Below are positions 20,855-29,865 of a DNA stretch of 64,000 nt, one piece after another. How positions within the stretch are numbered: position 1 is the first letter of the stretch; each line of letters begins with the position of its first letter. The stretch comes from an uncultured Alphaproteobacteria bacterium. Its GTDB lineage: Bacteria; Pseudomonadota; Alphaproteobacteria; Methylaequorales; Methylaequoraceae. Location of the stretch: the NCBI GenBank assembly GCA_902618535.1, contig CACNAV010000003.1, positions 1 to 64,000 of the forward strand, in the 5' to 3' direction. A model generated the notes under the pieces. That model saw nothing but the letters and a program-made list of their open reading frames with translations, did not search any database and was not told the origin of the DNA. The translations under genes and the position numbers were made by a program.

Positions 20855-21367
20855 CTATTTTTTTATATAGTCAGTACCAGTTGCCATTGAAACAAGACCA
20901 GACCTAGTTTGTTCAATAATTTTATAGGGTTGAAGAATACTTTCCATCTTTTTAACCTCATTTGGTGAGCCAGTAAACTGAACAATTATTTCTAAATCAT
21001 TCTCTTCTAAAATTTTTGCACTTAATCTTTCAAGTTTTTTTTTTAAATCAAATGTTTTTTTATTTTTTACATCCAATTTTATTAAAATCAACTCTTTTCC
21101 AATAAAGCTTTTAAGTTCAGTGATATCTACCAGGTTATGTACAGGAATCAGTTTTGCGAGCTGAGCTTTTATTTGATCTACAATAATTTTAGTTCCAGAT
21201 GTAACAACTGTGATTCTCGATAAGAATTTATGCGAATCTACCTCAGAAACTGATAAACTTTCTATATTATAGCCTCTACCTGAAAAAAGGCCTACAACTC
21301 TAGCCAACACACCTGGTTCATTGTCAACCATGATTGACAATATATGCTTTAGGTTTTTTTTGTTCAT
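20855..21367 (-). CDS. ilvH: Acetolactate synthase small (regulatory) subunit
   Basis: A 170-residue protein with an N-terminal ACT domain (HILSIMVDNEPGVLARVVGLFSGRGYNIESL, residues about 8-38) and the C-terminal ALS small-subunit domain. It binds valine or other branched-chain amino acids and regulates the large subunit encoded immediately upstream; the stop of ilvB is followed directly by this start. The length is typical of the short IlvH/IlvN type. Confidence 0.95.
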   Translation of the reverse strand: MNKKNLKHILSIMVDNEPGVLARVVGLFSGRGYNIESLSVSEVDSHKFLSRITVVTSGTKIIVDQIKAQLAKLIPVHNLVDITELKSFIGKELILIKLDVKNKKTFDLKKKLERLSAKILEENDLEIIVQFTGSPNEVKKMESILQPYKIIEQTRSGLVSMATGTDYIKK

Positions 21368-23125
21368 TTAGACTAAAACCATTCCATCTTCAGATATTTC
21401 ACCCTCGACTTTATCATTGGGTCCTAGTAACATCTGGTTATGAGTAGAACCTGACGGAATCATTGGAAAGCAATTTTCGCTTGGGTCCACTATTACATCA
21501 CAAATTACTGGACCTTTAACGTTGATCATTTCTTTAATCAAATCATCAATTTCACTTGGCTTTTCTGTTCTCAACCCAGTTGCTCCGAACGATTCTGCTA
21601 ATTTTACAAAATCGGGTAATGAATCCATGTAAGATTCAGACAACCTATTCCCATGTAAGAGTTCTTGCCATTGCCTTACCATTCCCATGTAATGATTATT
21701 TAAAATAAAAATCTTTACTGGCAATCTGAACTGTTTAATAGTTGACATTTCTTGAATATTCATAAGTATTGAAGCCTCTCCAGCGACATCAATTACTAAA
21801 GAGTTGGGATGTGCTATCTGCACTCCCATTGCTGCAGGAAGACCATAACCCATAGTCCCCAAACCACCCGATGTCATCCAATGTTTCGGTTTATTAAAAG
21901 TAAGGAATTGTGCAGCCCACATTTGATGTTGTCCCACTTCTGTAGTGATAAATGGATTATATTTCTTAGTGAGAAAATCTAATCTTTTTAATGCATGTTG
22001 GGGTTTAATTATTTTATCAGAATTTTTAAACTTTAAACAATCCTTAGACCTCCATTTATTAATTTGAATCCACCAATCTTTAATTTTTGCTTTTTTAAAA
22101 CTTATTTTTTTTTCCTCAATTTTTTTATTTATAGCTTGAAGAATTCTTGCCAAATCACCTTGAACAGTCAAATCAACATTTACGCTTTTATTGAAAGAAG
22201 ATGCATCAATGTCAAAGTGAACTTTCTTTGATTTAGGTGAAAAACCTGAAACTTTTCCTGTAATTCTATCATCAAATCTCGCTCCTACACAAATCATCAG
22301 ATCACAATTATACATACTCATGTTGGCTTCATAGGTTCCGTGCATACCTAACATTCCAACACACTGATTATCAGACGTTGGGTAAGCACCGAGACCCATT
22401 AATGTTTGGGTGCAAGGAAAGCCAGTTGATTTTATTAATTTAAAAAGATTTTTGGAAGCTACTTCACCAGAGTTTATGACACCTCCGCCAACATAAAAAA
22501 TTGGTTTTTCAGATTTTTCCAATAATTTTATAAACTGATCAATCTGATTTATATTTGGTTTTAAATTGGGTTTATAGTAAGAAATCACCTTTGTATTCTT
22601 TTTTCCTTTATAAACCGCTTTAAAGGTTTGAATATCCTTTGGAATATCAACCAAAACAGGCCCTGGCCTTCCATTTTTAGCTATAAAAAAAGCAGAGTGT
22701 ATTACGTTAGGTAAAATATTTACATCTTTTACGAGATAATTATGCTTAGTACATGGCCTAGTTATTCCAACAATATCTGCTTCTTGAAAAGCATCATTAC
22801 CTATCATATGAGTTGGAACTTGTCCGGAAATACAGACTAAAGGAACTGAATCCATCATCGCATCGGCTAATCCTGTTACTGTATTAGTAGCTCCGGGCCC
22901 AGAGGTAACTAATACAACTCCAACCCTTCCCGTTGAACGTGCATAACCCTCTGCTGCGTGAACTGCTGCTTGTTCATGTCGTACAAGAATATGCCTAATT
23001 TTTTTTTGTTTGAACAACTCGTCATATATTGGAAGTACAGCTCCTCCAGGATAACCAAAAATAACATCAACCTTTTCTTCAATCAATGTTTGAATTACTA
23101 TCTCTGCTCCAGTTATTTTTTTCAT
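21368..23125 (-). CDS. ilvB: Acetolactate synthase large (catalytic) subunit
   Basis: A 585-residue thiamine-diphosphate enzyme that forms acetolactate or acetohydroxybutyrate from pyruvate. The catalytic glutamate lies in VRHEQAAVHAAEGYARSTG, and the FAD-region VGARFDDRITG and the TPP-binding GDG-type region (VIDVAGEASILMNIQE) are all present; the last reads VAGEAS where many enzymes have GDGS/A. The length is normal. It is the first ilv gene, 47 bases after miaA. That gap is too short to hold a leader-peptide attenuator. Confidence 0.96.
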   Translation of the reverse strand: MKKITGAEIVIQTLIEEKVDVIFGYPGGAVLPIYDELFKQKKIRHILVRHEQAAVHAAEGYARSTGRVGVVLVTSGPGATNTVTGLADAMMDSVPLVCISGQVPTHMIGNDAFQEADIVGITRPCTKHNYLVKDVNILPNVIHSAFFIAKNGRPGPVLVDIPKDIQTFKAVYKGKKNTKVISYYKPNLKPNINQIDQFIKLLEKSEKPIFYVGGGVINSGEVASKNLFKLIKSTGFPCTQTLMGLGAYPTSDNQCVGMLGMHGTYEANMSMYNCDLMICVGARFDDRITGKVSGFSPKSKKVHFDIDASSFNKSVNVDLTVQGDLARILQAINKKIEEKKISFKKAKIKDWWIQINKWRSKDCLKFKNSDKIIKPQHALKRLDFLTKKYNPFITTEVGQHQMWAAQFLTFNKPKHWMTSGGLGTMGYGLPAAMGVQIAHPNSLVIDVAGEASILMNIQEMSTIKQFRLPVKIFILNNHYMGMVRQWQELLHGNRLSESYMDSLPDFVKLAESFGATGLRTEKPSEIDDLIKEMINVKGPVICDVIVDPSENCFPMIPSGSTHNQMLLGPNDKVEGEISEDGMVLV

Positions 23126-23172
23126 AATTATTAAAGTAAACTAAAAAAAATAATTACTCAACAAGCCATAAA

Positions 23173-24075
23173 TTAAAGTTTTAATTCCCGAAAAATATAT
23201 TCCTTAATTTTTGGACCTTCCAAATGAATAGCTTCTTTAGCCTTGTTATTAAACCAAGTCAATTGTCTTTTTGCATACCTTCTTGTTTCTAAAGTAAAAT
23301 CTTTCATAGTTTCTTCCAAAGAGTTTAGACCCTCCAAGTATTTTGTTATTTGACGCAACCCAATTGATTTGTGAATTGGGTGGTCCAACTTTTGTTTTAT
23401 TTCTAAAAAAGATTTTACTTCTTCTAAAACCCCAAGATTAATCATTTCCTCACATCTTGAATTTATTCTTGAATAAATTTTTTCCCTTTCAGTCTTAACA
23501 ACAACATATATTATTTTTTTAAAAATTTTTTTTTTTTCCATTTTGTGCCATTTTGATAAATTGATTTGTGTTGAGAGATTAACTTCCAAAGCTCTTATTA
23601 TTCTTTGTGAATCGTTTGGTGATAGTTTTTTATAGTACTCTTCATCACACTTTTTTAATTTTTTATATAAGAAGTTAATTCCAAAATTTTTTAATTCATT
23701 CTGAATACTTTTTTTTACTGTTTCGGATATTTTTGGTATGTCTGAAATATTATTAACAATAGAATCCATATAAAGTCCGGTCCCGCCAACAAAAATTGGA
23801 ATCTTACTTTTTTTATTTTTAATAACAGAAAGTGCTTTTTTTTGCCAACTTCCAACATTGCATTTATTTGGGTATTTTACATAACTAAATAAGTCACAAT
23901 CATATCTTTTCCTTAATTGCTTAACTGGTCTGTTGGTAAGAATTTCGAGTTGGTCATATACTTGCATACTATCACTATTGATAATAAAACTAGGAAAATA
24001 GGATTGAAGTTCGAAAGCAAGCTCTGTCTTGTAAGAAGCAGTTGGGCCACCAATAAAAATAGCAACGGGAAACAA
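23173..24075 (-). CDS. miaA: tRNA dimethylallyltransferase with altered P-loop
   Basis: A 300-residue enzyme that adds dimethylallyl to A37 of tRNAs reading UNN codons. Family blocks are present: SDSMQVYDQLEILTNRP, FVGGTGLYMDSIV, and the late GLRQITKYLEG. The nucleotide-binding loop reads GGPTASYKTEL, so the glycine before the lysine of the canonical GPTASGK(T/S) is a tyrosine (codon TAC). The rest of the gene is intact and in frame, so it is not an obvious pseudogene. The substitution is directly readable; its effect is unknown. It is 3 bases downstream of degP and upstream of ilvB. Confidence 0.9.
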   Translation of the reverse strand: MFPVAIFIGGPTASYKTELAFELQSYFPSFIINSDSMQVYDQLEILTNRPVKQLRKRYDCDLFSYVKYPNKCNVGSWQKKALSVIKNKKSKIPIFVGGTGLYMDSIVNNISDIPKISETVKKSIQNELKNFGINFLYKKLKKCDEEYYKKLSPNDSQRIIRALEVNLSTQINLSKWHKMEKKKIFKKIIYVVVKTEREKIYSRINSRCEEMINLGVLEEVKSFLEIKQKLDHPIHKSIGLRQITKYLEGLNSLEETMKDFTLETRRYAKRQLTWFNNKAKEAIHLEGPKIKEYIFRELKL

Positions 24076-24078
24076 TAT

Positions 24079-25551
24079 TTACTTTAATTTAAGAATTATA
24101 AATCTGGAAAAATTATTTTCAAAAACTTGAATCAGCGCAGCATCAGCGCCTTTCTTTTTCATGCCTTCTAATAGTTTTTTTGCTTCTGACGGGTCTTTAA
24201 CACTAGTTTGAGATATTTGAGATATTACGGTACCTACATTCAACCCGGCTTTGGCAGCAAAAGAGTCTCTTTTGACAGCAGTAACAACAACACCATTAAC
24301 ATTTTTAGGAATATTATATGATGCCCTAGTTTGAGAATTTAAGCCTTTCATCCTGATTCCAATATCATCTAGCTCAATTTCGTTTATCACAACTTCATCA
24401 TCCTTCTTCTCTTCACTTTTTACAGTTTCATCAAACTTTTCACGTTCACCAAGTTTGATACTAAAAGTTTTCATTTTTTTATTTCTCCACACTTTTACTT
24501 TAGCTTTACTTTCAACAGCTGATTCAGCAACTGACCTTTGCAATGATTTAACATCTTTAATTTTTTTTCCATTAAATTCCAGAATAACATCACCTGCCTT
24601 AAGCCCTCCTTTTTCAGCAGGCTCGCCAGGGTTAACCATTGAAATCAAAACGCCTTCCTCATTTTTTAGACCCAGGCTTTTTGCAATATCTGTTGTTATT
24701 TCTTGAATTCTTACGCCAAGCCATCCTCTTTGAGTTTTACCAAATTTTTTTAATTGTTGGATTATTGGTTGAGCAAGATTTGAGGGTATTGAAAAACCTA
24801 TCCCAACACTGCCACCAGTCGGTGAAAAAATAGCTGTATTGATTCCTAATACTTCTCCATCTAAGTTAAATAGAGGACCACCTGAATTACCTCTGTTGAT
24901 TGAAGCATCTGTTTGTATGAAACTGTCAAAGGGGCCAGCATTAATATCTCTGTTGAAAGCAGAAATAATTCCAGATGTTACAGTGCCTCCTAAACCAAAA
25001 GGATTCCCAATTGCAATTACAGAATGACCAACTCTTGCTTTATCGGAATCTGCAAATTTTAAAAAATTAAGAGGTTTTTTTGATTCAACTTTTAATAAAG
25101 CAAGGTCAGTAAGCTTATCAGTACCAATTAGTTTAGCTTCTAATTCCGTGTCGTCCTGAAATTTCACTCTTATTTCGTTAGCTTGCTCTATAACATGATT
25201 ATTGGTTACTATATATCCAGATGGATCTATCACAAATCCAGAACCTAACGCTTGAGGTCTTTCTTCTTGTGGTGACTGTTGTGGGCCTGGTTGAGGTCCA
25301 AATGGAAAACCAGGAGGAAAGTTTTTGAAAAAGTCTCTAAATTGAGGAGGTATATTGTCAAATGGCATTTGATTTTCATTAGATTGCTTTGGTTTTTGAA
25401 CTGTAAATACATTCACAACAGATGGAGATAATTCCGAAACTAAATCAGCAAAGTCATCTGAAAGTGGATGTGTATTGGAGTTTTCGTATGAAAAAAAATA
25501 AGTTGGTATAAAAAAAATTGTAAAAACAAATCTTTGAAAACACTTTTGCAT
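24079..25551 (-). CDS. degP: DegP/DegQ (HtrA) periplasmic serine protease
   Basis: A 490-residue Do-family protease and chaperone. It has a signal peptide at about 1-20 and a loop rich in proline and glutamine (about 70-97). The trypsin-like domain has its catalytic His in TNNHVIE, Asp in LTDLALLKV and Ser in GNSGGPLFN. Two PDZ domains follow (starting near GWLGVRIQEI and the IELDDIGIRM region). It degrades misfolded envelope proteins. The two-PDZ layout fits DegP/DegQ rather than DegS. It follows hflC by 4 bases; grouping with hflKC suggests an envelope proteostasis operon. Confidence 0.93.
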   Translation of the reverse strand: MQKCFQRFVFTIFFIPTYFFSYENSNTHPLSDDFADLVSELSPSVVNVFTVQKPKQSNENQMPFDNIPPQFRDFFKNFPPGFPFGPQPGPQQSPQEERPQALGSGFVIDPSGYIVTNNHVIEQANEIRVKFQDDTELEAKLIGTDKLTDLALLKVESKKPLNFLKFADSDKARVGHSVIAIGNPFGLGGTVTSGIISAFNRDINAGPFDSFIQTDASINRGNSGGPLFNLDGEVLGINTAIFSPTGGSVGIGFSIPSNLAQPIIQQLKKFGKTQRGWLGVRIQEITTDIAKSLGLKNEEGVLISMVNPGEPAEKGGLKAGDVILEFNGKKIKDVKSLQRSVAESAVESKAKVKVWRNKKMKTFSIKLGEREKFDETVKSEEKKDDEVVINEIELDDIGIRMKGLNSQTRASYNIPKNVNGVVVTAVKRDSFAAKAGLNVGTVISQISQTSVKDPSEAKKLLEGMKKKGADAALIQVFENNFSRFIILKLK

Positions 25552-25555
25552 TTTT

Positions 25556-26422
25556 TTAATTTGAACCTTTTGAGTTATTGAAAAATTCTAAGAATTCACT
25601 GTCTGGAGACAAAATCATTGTTGTTCCTTCTTCGCCCAAAACATTACCGTAAGCCTGCATTGATCTGTAAAACGAATAAAAGTCAGGATCTTTTTGAAAT
25701 GCATTCGCGTACACATCAACAGCTTCACTTTCACCCTCTCCCCTAAGAATTTCACCTTTTTTAGTTGCTTCGGCTAAAATAACGGTTTTTTCTTTATCAG
25801 CTTCTGCTCTTATTTTCTGAGCTGTTTCTGCACCTTTAGCTCTAAATTCTTTTGCTTCCCTGACCCTCTCACTAATCATTCTTTCGTAAATAGCTTGGCT
25901 GTTGGCTTCAGGTAAATCAGCCCTTCGTATTCTGACATCAACAATTTCAATGCCAAACCTAGAAGCTTCATTGTTTACTTCTTGCTTGATGTCTTCCATT
26001 ATTTTGCTTCTATCTTCTGATAAAAGTTCATCTAATGTCACCCTACCAACGACTCTTCTCAGTGATGAAATCACATTAGAATTTAACCTATTTCTTACAT
26101 TAGATTCGGTTCCTACTGTTTTGTAAAATTCTAACGGGTCAGTTATTTTGAATCTGGTAAAGGAATCGACCAGCATTCTTTTCTTATCAACAGCTATAAC
26201 TTCCTCTATGGGAAGGTCATATTCTAAGATTCTTTTATCATATTTTACGGTATTTTGAATGATTGGTAATTTTACATTAAGTCCTGAATCTCTAATAACT
26301 CTTTTTGGCTCTCCAAACTGAAGGACAAGACCTTGCTGTGTTTCGTTCATTGTAAAAAGTGAGTTTATACCTAAAAAACCCAAAATTACTAAAATTACAA
26401 TCGATATAGTTGATTTACTCAT
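25556..26422 (-). CDS. hflC: HflC, SPFH-domain regulator of FtsH
   Basis: A 288-residue protein with an N-terminal membrane anchor (about 5-22) followed by an SPFH/band 7 domain: NETQQGLVLQFGEPKRVI and DKRILEYDLPIEEVIAVDKKR are typical HflC stretches. A helical region rich in alanine and glutamate follows (EAKEFRAKGAETAQKIRAEA). With HflK it forms a cage around the FtsH protease on the periplasmic side. Its start overlaps the hflK stop by 8 bases. Confidence 0.95.
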   Translation of the reverse strand: MSKSTISIVILVILGFLGINSLFTMNETQQGLVLQFGEPKRVIRDSGLNVKLPIIQNTVKYDKRILEYDLPIEEVIAVDKKRMLVDSFTRFKITDPLEFYKTVGTESNVRNRLNSNVISSLRRVVGRVTLDELLSEDRSKIMEDIKQEVNNEASRFGIEIVDVRIRRADLPEANSQAIYERMISERVREAKEFRAKGAETAQKIRAEADKEKTVILAEATKKGEILRGEGESEAVDVYANAFQKDPDFYSFYRSMQAYGNVLGEEGTTMILSPDSEFLEFFNNSKGSN

Positions 26423-27545
26423 TAGATATGTCCTGATTAGTTTTCATTCTTTCTTTTTTTTTTAATTCAGGTAGTGGAAGATATGGAACAATTCCACTTC
26501 CTGCATTTTTATCAACAATTATCTTATCGATTTTACCAAGTGTTTTTTCTAAGGTCTCTAAGTAAATTCTTTCTCTAGTAACATTTTTTGAGTTCTTATA
26601 AGAATCATAAACAGATAAAAATCTTTGGGCTTCACCTTGTGCCTTTGCAACTACCTCTTGTTTGTAAGCTTCTGCTTCTTGAACTTTTTTTTCAGCCTCA
26701 CCTCGGGCTTTTGGAATTATATCGTTTCTGTAAGCTTCAGCTTCATTTTTAAGTCGTTGTTCATCTGTTTTAGCCCTTTGAACATCTCTGTAAGATTCAA
26801 TAACTAACTCTGGAGGATCAGCTTTTTGAAGTTGTACTTGTGTTATTAAGATTCCTGAATTGTAATAATCTAATACACTTTGGGCTTTGTTCTTGACCTC
26901 TTCTTCAACAATTGACTTACCCTCTGAAAGTATAGGATCAATTGGGGTTTGGCCAATTTTTTCTCTCATTACACTTTCCCCGATACTTTTGATAGTTGCA
27001 ATTGGGTTTCTTACATTAAATAAATAGTCTTTTGCATCGTTTATAATCCAGAAAACAGTGAAATTTAAATCAACTATATTTTCATCTCCTGTCAACATTA
27101 ATGCTTCTTCAGGTACTTGACGAGTTTGCTGATTTTGACTGAATTGTGACTGAGAAGTTCTAAAACCCACCTCGATCCTATTCACGCGTGTAACTTTAGG
27201 TTTATTTACAGACTCAATGGGAAAAGGTAAGTGATAATGTAATCCTGGTTCAGTGGTTCTTACATATTCACCAAATCTTGTTACCACACCTTGTTCGTCT
27301 GTTCCGACTCTGTAAAAGCCGCTTGCGGCCCATATGGAAACCAAAATTAGTAAAATTAGCGACAAGCTTGCAGGGCTCTTTTTTGGGAAAAGATTTTTTA
27401 ATTTATCTTGGAAATTATCAAAAAAATCGTCGCTATTATTTTTTCTTCCAGAACCATTGTAGGATGATTTAGAATTATCTTTTGAATTTTTGCCCCACGG
27501 GCTATCATCACCGTTATTTGAAGACCAAGACATTTTATATAACAT
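26415..27545 (-). CDS. hflK: HflK, SPFH-domain regulator of FtsH
   Basis: A 376-residue protein. The N-terminal 50 residues are polar and rich in glycine, serine and asparagine. A membrane anchor lies at about 60-78, then an SPFH domain with VGTDEQGVVTRFGEYVRTTE and LPFPIESVNKPKVTRVNRIE. A long helical part carries repeated EA(E/Q)AY(R/K) units. It is the first gene of the 13-gene leftward run (hflK-hflC-degP-miaA-ilvB-ilvH-ilvC-leuA-mreB-mreC-mreD-mrdA-rodA). The frame starts MLYKMSW; the second methionine, four codons in, is an equally good start. Confidence 0.94.
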   Translation of the reverse strand: MLYKMSWSSNNGDDSPWGKNSKDNSKSSYNGSGRKNNSDDFFDNFQDKLKNLFPKKSPASLSLILLILVSIWAASGFYRVGTDEQGVVTRFGEYVRTTEPGLHYHLPFPIESVNKPKVTRVNRIEVGFRTSQSQFSQNQQTRQVPEEALMLTGDENIVDLNFTVFWIINDAKDYLFNVRNPIATIKSIGESVMREKIGQTPIDPILSEGKSIVEEEVKNKAQSVLDYYNSGILITQVQLQKADPPELVIESYRDVQRAKTDEQRLKNEAEAYRNDIIPKARGEAEKKVQEAEAYKQEVVAKAQGEAQRFLSVYDSYKNSKNVTRERIYLETLEKTLGKIDKIIVDKNAGSGIVPYLPLPELKKKERMKTNQDISNE

Positions 27546-27579
27546 AGTTAAGAATCATTATTTTTATATAAGAATTGTT

Positions 27580-27607
27580 TTGACTATGCAAAGAAATATT
27601 TTAGATA
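27580..27607 (+). promoter_or_regulatory. Possible promoter of the Mrp-like gene
   Basis: TTGACT at 27580-27585 and TAGATA at 27602-27607 with a 16-base spacer form a plausible sigma-70-type promoter about 30 bases upstream of the Mrp-like start. The whole 91-base divergent gap to hflK is AT-rich, so a chance match is possible. Confidence 0.3.
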
Positions 27608-27636
27608 TTAGTATATTTATATGATTTATAATTGTT

Positions 27637-28410
27637 ATGATTAAAAATATTATTGTTATTGGCTCTGGTAAGGGTGGTGTAGGAAAGTCAACTGTTACAG
27701 TAAATCTAGCTATTTCCCTAGCAAAAAAAAATCTCAATATAGGTTTGCTTGATGCTGATATTTATGGTCCATCAATACCCAAAATGCTTGGAATAAAAGA
27801 AAAACCTGGTGTTACAGAGAATAAAAAAATTATTCCATATTTAAAGTATGGCATTAAATCTATTTCTATAGGTAACATGATTCCTGATAACGGGGCAGTA
27901 ATCTGGCGAGGGGCCATGGCATCTAGTGCAATTAAACAACTATTTAATGATGTTGATTGGGGAGATCTTGATTATTTATTAGTTGATCTACCCCCTGGGA
28001 CAGGCGACATTCAACTTTCACTGTGCCAAAGCTTTACTTTGAAAGGTGCCGTAATAGTCTCAACTCCTCAAGAAATATCTTTAATTGATGTTAGAAAATC
28101 AATTAACATGTTTAAAAAAGTAAATGTACCTATTCTCGGTATTGTACAAAATATGAGTTTTTTTGAGAGTGGAGGTCGTAAAAATTATATTTTTGGAAAA
28201 GACGGAGTTGCTTCGGAGGCAAAAAAGCAAAATTTAAATCTGCTTGGAGAGATTCCAATTTTAACAAAAATTTCAGAATCCGGAGATACGGGCAAGCCAC
28301 TTACATTTGACCAAAAAAGTGAGGTATTCAAGATTTTTGAAAAAATAGGAGAGAAAACAGTTGATGCCTCGAATAAGGTGAAAATTAAAAATGTCGACAT
28401 TTCATCTTAA
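27637..28410 (+). CDS. Mrp/ApbC-like P-loop ATPase, short form without CxxC
   Basis: A 257-residue ParA/MinD-superfamily ATPase of the Mrp/NBP35 group. It has a deviant Walker A GKGGVGKSTVTVNLA near residues 10-24, DADIYGPSIPKMLG, and VDLPPGTGDIQLSL. Two usual Mrp features are absent: the N-terminal MIP18/DUF59 domain (the protein starts directly at the P-loop), and the CPxC that bridges an Fe-S cluster between monomers. Here the site reads NMSFFESGGRKNYIFG. Mrp proteins carry Fe-S clusters; without the cysteines that role is doubtful here. It converges on thyX with 5 bases between stops. Confidence 0.8.
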   Translation: MIKNIIVIGSGKGGVGKSTVTVNLAISLAKKNLNIGLLDADIYGPSIPKMLGIKEKPGVTENKKIIPYLKYGIKSISIGNMIPDNGAVIWRGAMASSAIKQLFNDVDWGDLDYLLVDLPPGTGDIQLSLCQSFTLKGAVIVSTPQEISLIDVRKSINMFKKVNVPILGIVQNMSFFESGGRKNYIFGKDGVASEAKKQNLNLLGEIPILTKISESGDTGKPLTFDQKSEVFKIFEKIGEKTVDASNKVKIKNVDISS

Positions 28411-28415
28411 AATAT

Positions 28416-29372
28416 CTACAAGTCAAAGACTTCTTTTAAAGTTTGTAATTCTCTTTTACTTAAGCTTGAATCAGATGCTCTTTTTCTATTAAGTTTTTGT
28501 TTTATGTACTCAATAGCATCAGCGGATAGCGTTAGTGAACTCAGTCTATTTTTCACAAAAGCATCATAAGTCAGAGGTACCCATTTTTTTAAAATTTCAA
28601 TCATAACATCAGCATATACTCTTATTTCATATTGAGCGTGAGGATCAAATCTTAGCGCTAAAAAATGCATTAAATTATGTAGATCTATTTTCCAGTACCA
28701 TTGTGTGTAAGAATTTAAGGGTAGCACCATCCTTGCTAATTCTCTGGCAATTCCTGACCTTTTTTCATCTAAAATTTCTCCATCTTCATCTAAATTTAAT
28801 AAATGGTGATATGATGAAAAATTAATTTTTGCATTTTCTCTCATCAATGATAAGTAATGTTTTCCTAAATTCTTATCAATCTCTCCAGACCTACCTTGAT
28901 TGTTTTGCTGTGATTGAGGTTTTACATCATCAATTTTGGGGATATAAAATTCTTCATCAAGAATTGAATAACGAGCTGAATATTCATTAACATTTGCAGT
29001 TCTATGTCTAATCCATTGTCTAGCTACAAATATAGGAAGTTTAATATGAAATTTTATCTCGTTCATTTCAAAGGGAGTTGAATGTTTATGACTTAAAAGA
29101 TAATTAATTAAACTTTTATCTTGGTTTAACTTTTTGGTTCCTTTCCCATAAGATACTCTAGCAGCTTGAACAATCGAAGAATCGTCTCCCATGTAATCAA
29201 TTACTCTTATAAAACCATGATCTAAAACTTTATGGGGTTTATAAAGAATTTTTTCTAATTTAGCTACTGTTACTCTTTTTGTAGAAAACTTTAAGTTACT
29301 AATTTCTTTTGCTTGCTTAACCGATTGTTTAGTATTTTTTTTCATTAGATTTATAAAATATAGACTATGCAA
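28416..29372 (-). CDS. thyX: FAD-dependent thymidylate synthase ThyX
   Basis: A 318-residue flavoenzyme that methylates dUMP using methylene-THF as carbon donor and FADH2 as reductant. The ThyX motif RHRxxxxNEYSxRY is present as [15 protein letters not shown]. Other blocks are [23 protein letters not shown] and [22 protein letters not shown]. The protein is longer than minimal ThyX (about 220-250), fitting the alphaproteobacterial form. The first in-frame ATG is used; ten residues in, MKKNTKQ is an alternative start. The preceding 70 bases lead directly to the tmRNA gene. Confidence 0.94.
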   Translation of the reverse strand: MHSLYFINLMKKNTKQSVKQAKEISNLKFSTKRVTVAKLEKILYKPHKVLDHGFIRVIDYMGDDSSIVQAARVSYGKGTKKLNQDKSLINYLLSHKHSTPFEMNEIKFHIKLPIFVARQWIRHRTANVNEYSARYSILDEEFYIPKIDDVKPQSQQNNQGRSGEIDKNLGKHYLSLMRENAKINFSSYHHLLNLDEDGEILDEKRSGIARELARMVLPLNSYTQWYWKIDLHNLMHFLALRFDPHAQYEIRVYADVMIEILKKWVPLTYDAFVKNRLSSLTLSADAIEYIKQKLNRKRASDSSLSKRELQTLKEVFDL

Positions 29373-29445
29373 AAAAAATTATACGTTTAATTTTTTTTTT
29401 TTTTTATTTATTATTAAATTGCTTTTTTAAGCTATAGCAATAAAC

Positions 29446-29700
29446 GTTTGAATTGTGAATCGAGACGGACCCGGGGGCGGTACCCGGCGCCTCCACCAAA
29501 AAAATAACGGGGGGCGAAATAGGATCGACGTGCGTGGAATTTTCAAAAACTTTGCTCGGAATGGTACCAACGTTATCGGACCAAACTTTATAAATGCCAA
29601 CGATAATGAAATGGCACTCGCTGCTTAATTTATTAAGCTAGCGCGGTTGTGAGGCACCGGGCAACAGAAGTCTCATCGGCAAGGGGGGGCAATTGTTCCC
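29446..29700 (+). ncRNA. ssrA: Circularly permuted two-piece tmRNA
   Basis: The acceptor piece comes first. A T-arm-like stem CCGGG/CCCGG (29471-29475 with 29483-29487) is followed by CGCCTCC, discriminator A and CCA ending at 29498. The coding piece follows: GGGGGCG at 29510-29516 pairs over all seven positions with CGCCTCC at 29488-29494, then AGGATCGACG. The tag frame GCC AAC GAT AAT ... GCT GCT TAA runs 29596-29628 and encodes ANDNEMALAA. The order acceptor-then-coding is the alphaproteobacterial permuted form. The RNA rescues stalled ribosomes and tags products for ClpXP. The outer ends are approximate. The last ~17 bases of the coding piece fall inside the 84-bp repeat. Confidence 0.93.
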
Positions 29701-29747
29701 CCTTGTTTGTTTTAGGGAGACTCACAAAGGGTTTCAGAGAATTCACT
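29664..29747 (+). repeat. Left copy of an 84-bp direct repeat (attL-like) at the 3' end of ssrA
   Basis: This stretch recurs at 30855-30938 with 82 of 84 positions identical (G/A at 29719 versus 30910, A/G at 29740 versus 30931). It begins inside the last part of the tmRNA coding piece (ACAGAAGTCTCATCGGC), covers the terminator hairpin and continues about 35 bases beyond. A repeat of the 3' end of a small stable RNA gene, with foreign DNA between the copies, is the classic mark of site-specific integration by a tyrosine recombinase. Confidence 0.9.
29681..29713 (+). terminator. Rho-independent terminator of ssrA
   Basis: AAGGGGG (29681-29687) and CCCCCTT (29698-29704) form a GC-rich stem with a loop of about ten bases, followed by GTTTGTTTT. 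This is the strongest intrinsic terminator in the window. An identical stem and tail is present in the right repeat copy at about 30872-30904. Confidence 0.85.
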
Positions 29748-29782
29748 CAACAGAAAATAAGGGAAACAATAGTGTAATAAGT

Positions 29783-29815
29783 TGCACACACTCTGCACAC
29801 ACTTTGCACACACTT
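29783..29815 (+). repeat. Three tandem 11-bp TGCACACACTT repeats (left arm)
   Basis: TGCACACACTC, TGCACACACTT and TGCACACACTT start at 29783, 29794 and 29805, an exact 11-base period (about one helical turn). The first begins 36 bases inside the left 84-bp repeat. This spacing suits a protein binding successive turns on one face of DNA, such as the arm-binding domain of a tyrosine integrase or an excisionase. Confidence 0.8.
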
Positions 29816-29865
29816 TTGTTTGTTCCTTGAATGTTACAAATTAATAAAAAATTAAATTCAAATAT

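Noticed and set aside
23126-23172. Leader-peptide attenuator or riboswitch before the ilv genes
   Set aside because: The miaA-ilvB gap is 47 bases, has no Leu/Val/Ile codon run and no competing hairpins.
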